Shown: positions 43,557 through 53,600 of the stretch, one piece after another
Layout of the letters: each line of letters opens with the position of its first letter
How positions within the stretch are numbered: position 1 is the first letter of the stretch
Origin: Ligustrum vulgare
Taxonomy: Eukaryota > Streptophyta > Magnoliopsida > Lamiales > Oleaceae
DNA length: 64,000 bases
Reading direction: 5' to 3'
Assembly: GCA_963555705.1 (NCBI GenBank)
Contig: OY743172.1
Coordinates: 19,715,446-19,779,445 of the forward strand
Position numbers and translations under genes: made by a program
Notes under the pieces: generated by a model
What the model was told of the DNA's origin: nothing
What the model saw: only the letters and a program-made list of their open reading frames with translations
The model's database searches: none

Positions 43557-43792
43557 TACCCATCCAGCGAATTTCGGGACGGGTTCGGGTCTCGTCCCGT
43601 TTAATTTTTTTTTCAGTATTTTTTATTTTTTTCACTTATTTCTTTTTATTAATTAATTTATTCGGGTCGGTGCTGCCAAACCAGCCCCCCGCCCGGGTCG
43701 CGAGAACCAGCTCCGTTGACCCGCGGGCAGGCTTTTTTTGCCCCATTCGAGTTGAGTTCAGGTCGGATTTTTTTGCCTCCTCTAGTAATTAG

Positions 43793-44118
43793 GTTGATGA
43801 CTTGACCTCTTTGGTTGTAAGGAATTTTGATCTATTATTTAGCGTGTGTTCGGAAAAATTAAAAAAAATGGTTTATAAACATATTTATAAATCACATAAT
43901 TTTTTAAATTATTTTTTAACTATACGTATTTTCTTTTTCTAATTTTGAATCACTATTTTTTACTTCAAAATCATAACCAATTTATAAATTAAACATTGCT
44001 ACCAAACGGCGGCGGCCCCCTTTAAAAATCTGGCAATTCCATATTACTTTTACGTATATATCCAGATCCAGGTTATTTTCCAAAAATATAACTATCTGCT
44101 ACATTTTATGGGAATTAC
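43793..44118. other. spacer with MITE-like fragment
   Basis: A stretch at about 43845-44010 starts gcgtgtgttcgg and ends ctaccaaacggc, and resembles the MITE at 41415 and a fragment near 45480-45555 (ttataaa, ttgctaccaaac). Ends and duplication are not clear. No gene. Confidence 0.4.
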
Positions 44119-44962
44119 TAGGGGTGGGCATAAACCACCCAAACTCTCCAAATCGACCCAACCCGATCGATTTGGATCGATTTTTCATGAAAATTGGGTT
44201 GGGTTCGAATTTTTTTTTTTTAATTTTTTAGTCTGGTTGGGTAGGGTTGCGGGTTGAGTGAAAAATCCGACACAACCCAACCCAACCCAAATAAAAAATC
44301 TTTTTTTTTTTAAAATGAAACTTTACTTATTTAAATATTAAAATTGAACATATTTTAATTTTATTAGCAAGTGTTCAATTTATTGTATTTGAAGTTATTG
44401 TAGTGTACATTATTGATTTGAGTTAAATATTGATTCATGAGTTTTTTTTTGGGATAATTGTATAGATTACTTACTTTAGATAATAAAACTGATTATTACT
44501 ATCCAAATAAAAAATTTTGAAAAATACTTTATTATTACTAAAAAAAATTGAAAAGTATCAAAGGTATCATACTGTGATACTAATATATTTGAGAAGAATC
44601 AAAAGTATCAGATTGTGATACTTCACGTGATTATGAAGTATTTTTCAGTTTTTATGATTTTATTATAAGTAATTTTCAATTTTTATAAAATTCAAGTAAA
44701 TTTCAATTTGATCCCTAAAAGTAATGTAATTATGTGAATAGCCCTTTTTTCAATATTTTTTATTAATTGGATCAAAGCCCAACCCGTCCAACCCAATTCA
44801 ACCCAACTCAACCGAAATTTGGTTTGGTTTGGTTTGGTTGGGTTTGAACTCTTAATTGGGTTGGGTTGGATTGGATTGGGTTAATTTTTATTAACCTGAC
44901 TTTAATGGGTTGGGTTTGAATTGAGCAAAAAATCGACTCAATCCAACCCAAGCTCACCTTTA
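44119..44962. mobile_element. non-autonomous hAT element with GGGTTGGGTT words, 844 bp
   Basis: A perfect 8-bp duplication GGAATTAC lies at 44111-44118 and 44963-44970. Left end TAGGGGTGGGC and, in reverse complement, TAAAGGTGAGC match at 8 of 11. The 170 bp at each end are full of aacccaaccc or gggttgggtt words in opposite sense at the two ends. The centre is AT-rich and repeats a agtatca-type phrase. No transposase. Confidence 0.85.
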
Positions 44963-44970
44963 GGAATTAC

Positions 44971-45934
44971 CTTGACCCGCTAAGTGGTCAAATATGAGAA
45001 AGACAGGGTTGTGGAAGTCTGCGATAGATCCATATGGAAGACCTTACTTATCCCAAAAACAGTACAAAAATAATTTTGTTTATACATTATGTTGAATAGT
45101 TTGTTATTTCTCTCATGGTAAACCTATTAAATAAATTAATGAGGTTTTAATATGGCTTATGCTTGAAGAATTTTCTTTACAAAGGTTAACGTACCATAAT
45201 AAGACTATACGGAGGACTTGATTAACTGCGTGTCCAGGAAAGAGAGAAGGATTAGAAAGAACATAAGAAGAGAGTGACAAATTTAATAAATTTTGAAGGT
45301 TGGTGTAGTAAGTAACCTCAATCTAGAATGAGAAAGTGAAATTGATTAATTAATGAGTTTGTTTTTCTTTGTGTGGAAAGAAAGGGGAGGAGGCGGCGGT
45401 GAAGAATACTTATGGTTATCTCTTCAGTCTATAGGAAAAAGTGAGAGGCGATGATGAAGAAGTGTAGGAAGATGATGAGTATTTTTAACCATTATTTCTT
45501 ACTTCAAAATAAAAAAATAAATAAGTTTATAAACCAAACAGTGTTACCAAACAAAGTTGATTAGAATTCTCCCGGAACATGAGATTTTATAAATTGCAAT
45601 TAAGTCCCTGAATATTTGCAAAAAATGCAATTACGGCCAGATATTTTTCCCAACAAGCAAATACTCTTTCTACTTTTATTATAGCAAGCGTAACGAGAAA
45701 GTTGGGGTATTAAAACACCCGTACAAGAGGAATTTCCCAAACCTACTATAGAAGTAGCAAGCTTATAAATTTCATTACTCAAAAATATTTTTTTCCTTTT
45801 CATCTCTTTTGTACGTGAAATGCATGGTTTGGACCGAAGGAGAGGATAATAGTAAGTAGACAAAGATGCCAAGAGCTATGTGGAACCATAACGGAAATGC
45901 ATAAACTAATTTTTTATTTTTATTTTTTTTGAAA
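44971..45934. other. spacer without recognised genes
   Basis: AT-rich, with a MITE-like fragment near 45480-45555 ending accaaacaaagttg. The minus frame 45600-45872 (90 codons) has no known motif. Nothing else is supported. Confidence 0.45.
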
Positions 45935-45942
45935 GTAAGTAT

Positions 45943-46707
45943 CTAGGAATCACGGAAACCTCTACAGATCAAGCGTTTCGTTTCGAAAATTCGAAAACTC
46001 ACTGAAACTCTTAGAAACTCCGTGAAAACTCGAAAAAGATTTTCCTATTTTTTAATTAATTTCGGAAACTCTATGAAAACTTTCGGAAACTTTTTGGAAA
46101 CTTTTACGTCAAAAGATTACAAATTTCACTGGAAGTAACTAACTTCATTAGAGCAACCTAAATCTTCATCATGTTCTTAAAGGAATTTGAGTACATATTC
46201 TTTTATTTATTCAATGAAGATAAACAAATTAACATCAAAACGTGCTGAAAATTTAATTTTTATTCATAGTATTCTACATCTTTTATCAAGAAGAAGCCTA
46301 CAATCTTACGTCAAGGAAACTAAAATGTTGGATATAACTGGAGATCAGTTTGACTCTTTTGAAGATATTGAAACACTTAATATCGTAAATCTTTTTTTAA
46401 ATAATCGGAGATGGAAGTCATTTTATTCGATGATCATGTTGATGTGCTATAGACACTGATAGCACTGATAATGTTATAGATATCAATAGTGATGGTGTAT
46501 TTGAGTAAATTTGATTGTTGTATTTTTATTATTATATTTCATTGAAATATTTTTTTTATTAAAATTATATTAAATATTTTTTAAATTAAACACTGCATTT
46601 AAATAAATATTTAATTAATTTTAATATAACATTTTCATTACGTTTCGTTTCTAACATTTTTCAAAAATCACATTTCCCGTTTTCCATTTTGTTTCCGTGC
46701 TACTTAG
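45943..46707 (+). mobile_element. hAT deletion derivative keeping a transposase C-terminus, 765 bp
   Basis: Left end CTAGGAATCACGGAAAC and, in reverse complement, CTAAGTAGCACGGAAAC match at 13 of 17. Flanks are gtaagtat (45935-45942) and gtaagcat (46708-46715), 7 of 8. Subterminal regions repeat GGAAACT/ AGTTTCC-type words. It keeps a piece of transposase (46187-46459), so it arose by internal deletion of an autonomous element. Confidence 0.8.
46187..46459 (+). pseudogene. hAT transposase C-terminal remnant
   Basis: The 90-codon frame contains I-N-K-L-T-S-K-R-A-E-N-L-I-F-I-H-S and L-H-L-L-S-R-R, resembling the N-R-L-x-x-x-R-A-E-x-L-V-Y-V-x-x-N-x-R-L block at the C-terminal dimerisation region of plant hAT transposases. 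A D-Q-F-D-S-F-E-D acidic segment follows, as in that family. The catalytic region is absent. The frame begins within the element and ends in its right half. Confidence 0.62.
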
Positions 46708-46958
46708 GTAAGCATAAACTTATGTTTTGATCCATAGAAAAATGGATTATTAAGGGATTATTATTGAGGTAAGAACTAAGAAGCATTCTTGTCTATCTCG
46801 CTATCCATCGAGGTTTTCTGTATCACAAGGTGTTCCTAGGACCGTCATTAGTCTGACAATGGAGCTCCATAGGCATAGGCATTATCGTAAAAAAGAAAAT
46901 TATTAATCTCGATACTTTTGCAGATGACTTCATCATTAAACAGAGTCAACATCTGTAA

Positions 46959-47309
46959 TAAAGGTCATAATGAGACGGGTTCGGAATGGGGATGCAATTC
47001 TCTATTCTCACTTCGTCGAAGATTTACCATCCCCATCTCCGCCATGTCGAAACTTAAATTGGAGTAATTGGGTTATTTAGGCTTTGGGGGTAAGAGGACT
47101 TGTAATTGAAAAGTTCGGGCCAAATTTTGGAGTTTTGACAATTAATAATTTTGTCAAGCTTTTTATTTAATTTTTAAATCGGGGACGAGTATGGGGCTAG
47201 ATGGATATTGGGGCTGGGATCACAATTTTTGTCCTTATCTGAAGATTTCTGTTCTGTTCGAATTAGGTATCTGTTGAGTTCGGGACTTCTTCCCCAGTTG
47301 CTATCCCTA
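46959..47309. mobile_element. possible old hAT element
   Basis: The right end GTTGCTATCCCTA has the Ac/Ds-type form, and gggttcgg, ggggatg and ggggctgg words fill the ends. The left end near TAAAGGTCATAATG is weak, and the flanks (atctgtaa, atccgtgt) agree at only 5 of 8 positions. Left border uncertain. Confidence 0.35.
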
Positions 47310-47389
47310 ATCCGTGTTTGTAAAAAGTTAACGTGCATAATTATATTCTATTAACGTACATTTTACATGCATAATATTGGACAGAATTC

Positions 47390-48042
47390 CGACTTACCAA
47401 AATCGAATATATGAAGTAGAAAATCAAAAATCCATGAATAAGAATTTGATCGAGGTAAGAGTTAGACTCTTTGTCCTTAAGACGATAATGCATCGCACGG
47501 GTGTTAACGATTTTTCGGTATTCGTCTCCCGAGATACAACGACCACGTCCCGCAATAGGAGGAGGAGCACTCCAAATTACGAAGACCGACGAACCTTACA
47601 TATGTTTTGAACTCTCTTCATATGAAACTCGACTTCAAATAAATGCAAAATTATTTTGGAGTGAATATGCATTAGTATGATAATGCAATCATGAAAAATA
47701 AATGAATGATGAATTGATGAATGAATAATCCAAGCATATTTGGTGTATATATAGATGTTGGAAAGTTGTGTTACAAAAGACACAACCCGTGCAAGAGACA
47801 CATCCTTTCAAATTTGTCTCTAATTGAATAGACACAACTATTGAAAAATATTAATTTCAAAAGTCACAATCTTTCATTATAAAAAGACATATCTTTTCAT
47901 TAAATTAATTCTAGAATATTTTATAATATTCTACTAATTTTCCAATATTTGTCACAAATTTAAACGTCTTAATTTTTCATTCATCAACTAATAATTCCAC
48001 TTAAATAATCACATAAATTGGTCAAAATCAATTTTTCCAACA
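47390..48042 (-). repeat. probable Ty1/copia-type LTR remnant
   Basis: On the minus strand it starts TGTTGGAAAAATTGATTTTG at 48042, the usual TGTTGG beginning of copia LTRs. A TATA box (TCTATATATACACC) lies near 47746-47759, about 290 bp in, followed by a cattcatcaattcatc leader. The other border, near 47390, is not resolved, and no primer site is seen. The plus frame 47377-47610 is accidental. Confidence 0.5.
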
Positions 48043-48338
48043 ATCTGTAATAGACCCACTTGATTCTTGGGACCCCAATGGTTGCATCTTTGGTTTGGGA
48101 AATAGCGACATGCATCAAGTATCCATATTTGCCTCTACATGTGACCAACGGAGGAGGATATGGAGGAGGGTAGCAAATAATATGTTAAGTTCTTTTCGAA
48201 TTAGGTCTCTGTTGAGTTCGTTAAAAATTGGAGAGAAAAATTATTAGTGATTAAAAGTGATTTGAGAAAATTGCGTCCATTATAATTTTGATTTTAAATC
48301 GTAGCCGAACGTTGCCTACATGTTGTATCAAACTCTAA

Positions 48339-48859
48339 GGTAGTGTTTGAAAGCAATTGTTTGCCATGGAACTAAGAATTCATTTACCAAACATTCCCTT
48401 TTTTTTTTAATAGCATTGGTTTGACCTAGAATTCATTTGCCCTGGGAAGGCACTTGAGGTTGGTTTGTCTTGTTTTTAAGGTAAATCAAATCTTTCAACT
48501 TCGGTGATAATTTGTTTGTCATCTTGGGCGGCAAACTAATTTCATCGCGTTCTATCAATTTTGTTTTTGTTAATTGACTTATTCTTTTCTTAAATTAACA
48601 TTATTATTATTATCAAGTATAAATATGTTTAAAAGGTCAAAAAAATGACTAAAATAATTAAATTTTGTTTTATTTACCATGAAAAATTATGTCAATCAAA
48701 TAACAAAGTTTGAAAAAAAATTCATTTTTTTCACATAAAAAATTAAACTAATCAAACATGTTAAACTTTCAATTCTCGGGAAAATGAATTCCCAGTAATT
48801 CAATTCCATGAATTCATTTTATTTTTCACTCAAATTTCACCATCGCTATCAAACGAACC
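48339..48859. mobile_element. Tourist-like element, 521 bp
   Basis: Left end GGTAGTGTTTGAAAGC and, in reverse complement, GGTTCGTTTGATAGCG match at 12 of 16. TAA is duplicated at 48336-48338 and 48860-48862. The ends are mirrored further in by aattcatttrcc words. No coding capacity. Confidence 0.65.
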
Positions 48860-49624
48860 TAAAATAAAATTTGTTTGTGGAAATTACACTTACCCCTACT
48901 TTTAAAAATTCAAATTCATAAATGAGATCAAACCTATATTATTTCAATTTTCAGGTTGTAATTAGGATTACAATAATTAATTAATTAATTAAAATAATCT
49001 AAAATTAAATTAAATACTCAATCCTATCACAATCCCACACCACATCAAACCCTAATTAATTTCTCACCATATCTATGGTTCCATCTCTCTCGGACTCCCC
49101 ACCATCGTGTTCAACAAAGACGCCACTCCCCCCCCCCAACAGCCACACTCCACACCAATCGAGCTCTGTCCCTGGTTCAAACATCAACAACAAGGCCACC
49201 ACTAGCAGCCGCATTTTCAACCATGAAGCCACGACTTACCAGAGGCAGCGACGACGCTGCTGCAAGATCGATGCAGCAACACCGTTGCTAGATCCGATGA
49301 TGTTTTGAATGTAAATCGTGGTACCACTTTAGATTCGATAGTGGGCGGGGAGGAAGTGGAATTTTGGTATTGAAATTTGGAGATGGCGTATAGAGTTTGC
49401 TGGTGGTGATGGAGGTCGACGATTATGACGGCACCACTTCAAGCAACCATAGCAGGGTATGTGACCGCTGATAGTTGATGAGGAATGAAGGTATGTCCGT
49501 CTAGGAGAATCAAATCGGAGCGGCAATTAAATGACGGAAACACCCTTGTGCAGCTGGATATGGCCATTAGGGTTTGCATTGTTGAACTGAAATGTTAAAC
49601 AGATGAAGTGGGTTCAGTAACATT
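48860..49624. other. gene-like leader without recognised protein
   Basis: The plus strand has an aaaccctaatt leader-like stretch, then ATG at 49075 and a 77-codon Ser/Pro/Thr-rich frame with no domain; it has a C9 run. A similar caaaccctaaata leader recurs at 50463, so both may be decayed copies of one promoter and leader. I would not call a gene. Confidence 0.4.
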
Positions 49625-49910
49625 TTCAATTAGTGTGACGTAATAGTTTTTTAATTTGTGACCTAAATCGATTAATTTGTTATTTTGTAATTGATAATCC
49701 GTCACATTAAAATTAATTGTGACTTTAAAAATTTGTGACTGTGACATAAAAAAAAGTTTGGTTTATGATCTTAAACTAAATCTTACTCGTGACCTTAAAA
49801 AATGATGGTTGTGACATGTTATCCTAACTAATTGTGACCTAACCATGATCTTAAACTTGCGACTTAAAATATTTGTATTTTGTAATAAGAGATTTTACAG
49901 AGTTGTGGCC
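49625..49910 (+). repeat. TTGTGACC-word array, left block
   Basis: About ten copies of TGTGAC(C/T/A/G) or close forms (cgtgacc, tgcgact, tgtggcc) occur in 285 bp, nearly all in the same sense, spaced 10-50 bp apart with no fixed period. The spacers are AT-rich and unrelated. The same array continues at 51255-51572 and 58606-59280. Confidence 0.7.
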
Positions 49911-50084
49911 TTAATATTTGTAATTATTAACATATTTGTAATTATTTAATTTAATTAGTTTATTTTAATTATAACCTTATTTTTGAAGTTATATAAGTTT
50001 CATTTCAATTTTGAAATTTAAATTTATAATTACCTTATTTATGTAATTTTTCGAATTTGTTTTGTTCAAGTTCAGCCCAAATAC

Positions 50085-50295
50085 TCAGTCAATCCTAGTT
50101 CTAGCCCAAAAATTCATTTTAGACCAGTCAATCATTGTCCTAGGCTCTTAGCCCGAAGTTTCCTTTTAGTCCAGTCAATCCTAGTTCTAGTCCAAAAATT
50201 CAATTTAGCCCAGTCAATCATTGTCCGAACCTCGTCCTCCTAGCCCAAAATATCATTTTAGCCCAATCAATCCTACTTCCTCCTCAAGTCCATTG
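50085..50295 (+). repeat. CAGTCAATC tandem repeat with alternating units
   Basis: Five units begin c(a)gtcaatc and contain tagcccaaaaattcattttag. Two unit types alternate, one with cctagttcta (about 39 bp) and one with attgtcc (about 47-53 bp), giving a higher-order period of about 86-92 bp. The copies are clearly diverged. Confidence 0.75.
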
Positions 50296-50299
50296 TCCA

Positions 50300-51254
50300 G
50301 TGTGAAAATAAAAAAGAAAAAAGAAAATTACCTGAATTCCTATAATTAAAAATCACATTGTAAAAATAAGATGAAAAAAAAAAATCAAGGGTAAATTACC
50401 CAATTAACATTTACTATTAAAATATTATTTTATTAAAAATTAAATTAACCAACATTAATCAATCAAACCCTAAATACCCAAATTTCACTCTATCTTCCCT
50501 CTCATCTACTGCCCACCCCCCGGATTCTATGTCCATCGCCGCACCACTGGAGTTCTCTATCCCATATATTGCTCCACAACTGGATTACCTTCCACCACCG
50601 CACCACAGAAGTTCTCTCTTCTACAGCTCCGTGCGACTGCGTACAGTATAGGAGCGGAGTTCTTTCTTCTCTGCATTGCAGGAACAGTTTCTCTCTTCTA
50701 CAGTGTAGGAGCGACCCACACCCGACACCATAGTGGCCGGGCGCAAGAGCCGGTGCCTGTGCTACAGCGTGCGTTGCGTCGCCTGCACCGCTGCATGGTG
50801 GCACAGTGGGTGGTTTGATGGTTGGTTTTTTGTTATTGTTCTGGTGTGGTGGTTTTGGTTTTGATTATGGTGTGGGTTTCAAGGTGAAGATGAATGTAGT
50901 GCTAGTGGGGGAGGAAATAGTCATTGTTTAAAAAAAGGTGTAGCCCATACTTTGAGGGCCCTAACCGACCCTACCCTTGGCCATTGGTTAATGTGGTAAA
51001 TTGCAGGTTATGCCTTTCAGAGTCAGAGCGAATGCGTGGTAAGTCATAACTCTCACTTGTCACATGACACAAATTCATTGTTTCAGGATTCGAACTCTGC
51101 ACCCGACTGTGATGAGCACTTTTCCATCCCTCCCCTTTATCACTGGGAGATCATTATTTGTGTTGTGGTTGGGGTTGGGGTTGGGGTTGGGTAGTGAATG
51201 TGATAGAGGAGGAGGTGGTGGTGGTGGTGAAGCAGGTGATGACAGAATTTTATT
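50300..51254. other. spacer in the word-array element, no gene recognised
   Basis: A GC-richer part (50500-50830) repeats gaagttctctcttctacag-like phrases and gives a 100-codon minus frame without a known domain. A run of four TTGGGG units at about 51169-51194 is followed by a ggaggtggtggtggtggtg stretch. Frames here follow base composition. Confidence 0.5.
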
Positions 51255-51572
51255 TGTAACCAATTAATATGTAAATGCAACCAAAATATTGATTAATTGT
51301 GACTTTGTACGACTTGTGATAATTGTAGGATATGACGAAAAAAAAGTAAGTTGAGACCGATAAATAAATAATACATAACCAATTAAGGATGATTGTGAAC
51401 AATTATTAGGTAGTTGTGACAAAAAAAAATATTAATTAATCGTGACCAAGAAACGAGTAATTTGTGATCAATAAATAAATAATATGTGACCAATTATATT
51501 AGAGATTGTGACCAACTGTGACTTTGTGTGACCGTTGGACGAGGACGTGATGTGACCTACAGTTATATCAAA
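51255..51572 (+). repeat. TTGTGACC-word array, middle block
   Basis: About a dozen TGTGAC(C/T/A), TGTGATC and CGTGACC words in the same sense as the left block, separated by AT-rich spacers with ataaataaataatatgtgacc-like phrases. It ends at the Helitron 2 insertion. Confidence 0.72.
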
Positions 51573-51601
51573 CTAGTGAATTAGCACGTGCGTTGCACGT
51601 G
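51573..51601 (-). other. Helitron 2 3' terminus: hairpin and CTAG
   Basis: The stem CACGTGC/GCACGTG (51585-51591, 51595-51601) with a 3-base loop is followed after 8 bases by CTAG and host T. Confidence 0.88.
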
Positions 51602-52138
51602 ACGATCTACATTTGTGATTAATCGCGTAACATTACAAAATTATAAGAGATAATCTTATGTGAAATGAAGTGGCAAAATGTCATTTGACTGCAGAATTGA
51701 GTGTTAATGTTAGGGAAGTTAGACTTATAGAAACACATTAGTAATAATGTTATTGAATTTGGTGCGTCTGTTGAAAGGTAATGTGAAAGATGAAAAATGA
51801 AAACTGAGAGGAATTTAATTACAGGTAAATTTTGCTGAAAGGTATTTTTAAAATATATAAGTGAATACAAAGGTATGTTGCTGAAAAATATCTTTAAGAG
51901 AGGAAACGTATGTATGTTTTAAGAACACAAAGAGAAGGAAAACAGAGCTGCTACTATTTAACAAAAGTCACATTAACAGGATGTGTGATTCTAATGGTTT
52001 CCATCCATCTGAGCAAAAACTTCAACAGAATTGCACAAAGATTTGTCAAGTTCAATCTGGCCTGTTGACATTCAATAATACACAACCATTTATTATCAAA
52101 AACTTATAAACCTAGTATTTTCAAAGTACAAAATATTA

Positions 52139-53013
52139 GGTGGCGTTCTGTTTGTATTTTATTTTGTATTTTCATTTTCGAAAATGTTTTGTGTTTTGTG
52201 TTTTCATTTTTGTTTTCAAATTTGCTGAAAACGCGTTTGGTTTGTCATTTCTGAAAACTGTTTTTGAAAATGAAAAGCTGGAAAACACGTTCTGTTTGAA
52301 ATTTTGTAGAACACTATTTAAACTATTTTTAATTAATTTACTTGCAGAATACTACTAACTCCAACTCAAATTTCCTTTCACAATACACTAAAAATATGGT
52401 TACATGCAACACACTAATGTGAGCATTAAGAGTCTATATTAACACAGCTTGGTCAGGTTCGGGACTTGAGAAATCTCTACTTATATTAAAATCCATAAAA
52501 TGCAAATTCTTTCAAAACCACCAGAGTCCATTTATCATTACATTTTTTGAAATATAACAACAAGAATTCTCATTTAATTTTTTTTTGTAATGTTGATATT
52601 GAATTCAATAAAACTTTATTTAAACTAAGTTCCAAGTTAGGATAATTCTCAAAAAAAAAAAAAAATAAATAAATAAAATTCTTTATTTAGGCTTAGTTCC
52701 AAGCTAGGATAATTCTAAAAAAAATAATAAAAAAATAAAAAAAATAAAAACTTTATATTAAGCTTAGTTCTAAGTTAAGATAATTCTATATAAAAAAAAA
52801 AATTCCCAAAACGTATTTTCCGCGTTTTGGACATTTTTTATCGAAATACACACAAAACGCCCAAAACGATGTTTCAGGCGTTTTCCGTTTTGTGTACAAA
52901 TTTTTTTTTTGTTTTCCAAAATGCGTTTTCGAAAATGGTAAAGAGAACGCGTTTTTAGCGTTTTCGAAAATAAAAACAGAAAACGACCTCAAAACAGTAA
53001 AGAGAACAGGGGC
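52139..53013. mobile_element. Tourist-like element, 875 bp, in Helitron 2
   Basis: TTA flanks both ends (52136-52138, 53014-53016). The ends GGTGGCGTTCTGTTTG and, in reverse complement, GCCCCTGTTCTCTTTA are similar. Both terminal 150 bp are rich in attttcgaaaa and aaaacgcgtttt words that form a fold-back. The centre holds a threefold repeat (52628-52790). Confidence 0.6.
52628..52790. repeat. threefold repeat with poly-A spacers, period 64-71 bp
   Basis: The phrase agttc(c/t)aag(t/c)ta(g/a)gataattct begins at about 52629, 52693 and 52764. Each is followed by an A-rich run with taaa and ataa variation and a ttata/tttattt stretch. Confidence 0.75.
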
Positions 53014-53059
53014 TTAGATTTCAAGCTGGATGGAAATGTACATTTGTCAGAAAGAGATT

Positions 53060-53600
53060 CTAATAGAGCTTGTCATTCAATTTTTTCTTTGTTGGTGATG
53101 ATGAGGCCTCGACTGGGAACAAGGAGCGTTTAGCTGGTGCTGATGAAGAAACATGACTAATGGCTGTGTTTGAGTCGGTTAGGACTGCCCACCACTTGTT
53201 GCTATGGAGATTGCTTGAATTTGCTCGGTACATATTTCCCAAGAGAAATAACTTCAAATTTATGGTCGGAATTCTCTAAAAGAGTGACTGGCATTTTCCC
53301 ACGATCGTTCAGGCTTTGTGTCGCTCCAATTGCTTTCACATAGAAGATATACTTGTCATCTATGTTAAGCCTTATGTTTCCTTCATCATTAACCCTCTGT
53401 AGTAGTAAACTTACATGGTTAATGTGAGTTATATATAGTTAAGAAAAAGTACTTTATAAATTGTACTCACCCCCTTAGAAAATGTCATTCTCATAAGTTT
53501 AAAAGTCGAACATTGTAGATAATCCTCTACCAACTTCTCCCATGCGAGAGGCTGCTAGATTTCCAGTTTTATCCTCTATAAAAATGTCAGTTCTCACTCT
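53060..53600 (-). pseudogene. RPA1-like gene remnant of Helitron 2
   Basis: On the minus strand a piece near 53585-53500 reads I-E-D-K-T-G-N-L-A-A-S, matching the E-D-S-T-G-N-I-N-A-S start of the last RPA exon of Helitron 1. A piece at 53395-53240 reads I-R-L-N-I-D-D-K-Y-I-F-Y-V-K-A-I, matching R-L-E-I-N-D-E-K-I-F-Y-V-K-T-I there. After a frameshift near 53240 the tail reads A-P-A-K-R-S-L-F, matching P-P-A-K-R-A-L-F. The first frame ends in TAG, and upstream exons are not clear. It cannot make the full protein. Confidence 0.72.

Larger units (their letters stand above)
42963..43784. mobile_element. older hAT element hosting two other hAT insertions
   Basis: Starts TAGTGATGGCGAG and ends TTTGCCTCCTCTA, whose reverse complement TAGAGGAGGC aligns with the start. 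Flanks are ttaattag (42955-42962) and gtaattag (43785-43792), 7 of 8 identical. The subterminal regions carry cgggtcggg and cgggacggg words. Two smaller hAT elements (43048-43369, 43383-43556) lie inside it; without them it is about 310 bp. Confidence 0.65.

Noticed and set aside
47377..47610. 77-codon plus-strand frame
   Set aside because: It lies over the end of the probable copia LTR; no domain.
50502..50804. 100-codon minus-strand frame with Cys and Gly
   Set aside because: It follows a local repeat of tctctcttctacag phrases and has no homologous pattern that I recognise.
51169..51194. Telomere-like TTGGGG repeat
   Set aside because: Plant telomeres are TTTAGGG; four units only, in transposon-like surroundings.
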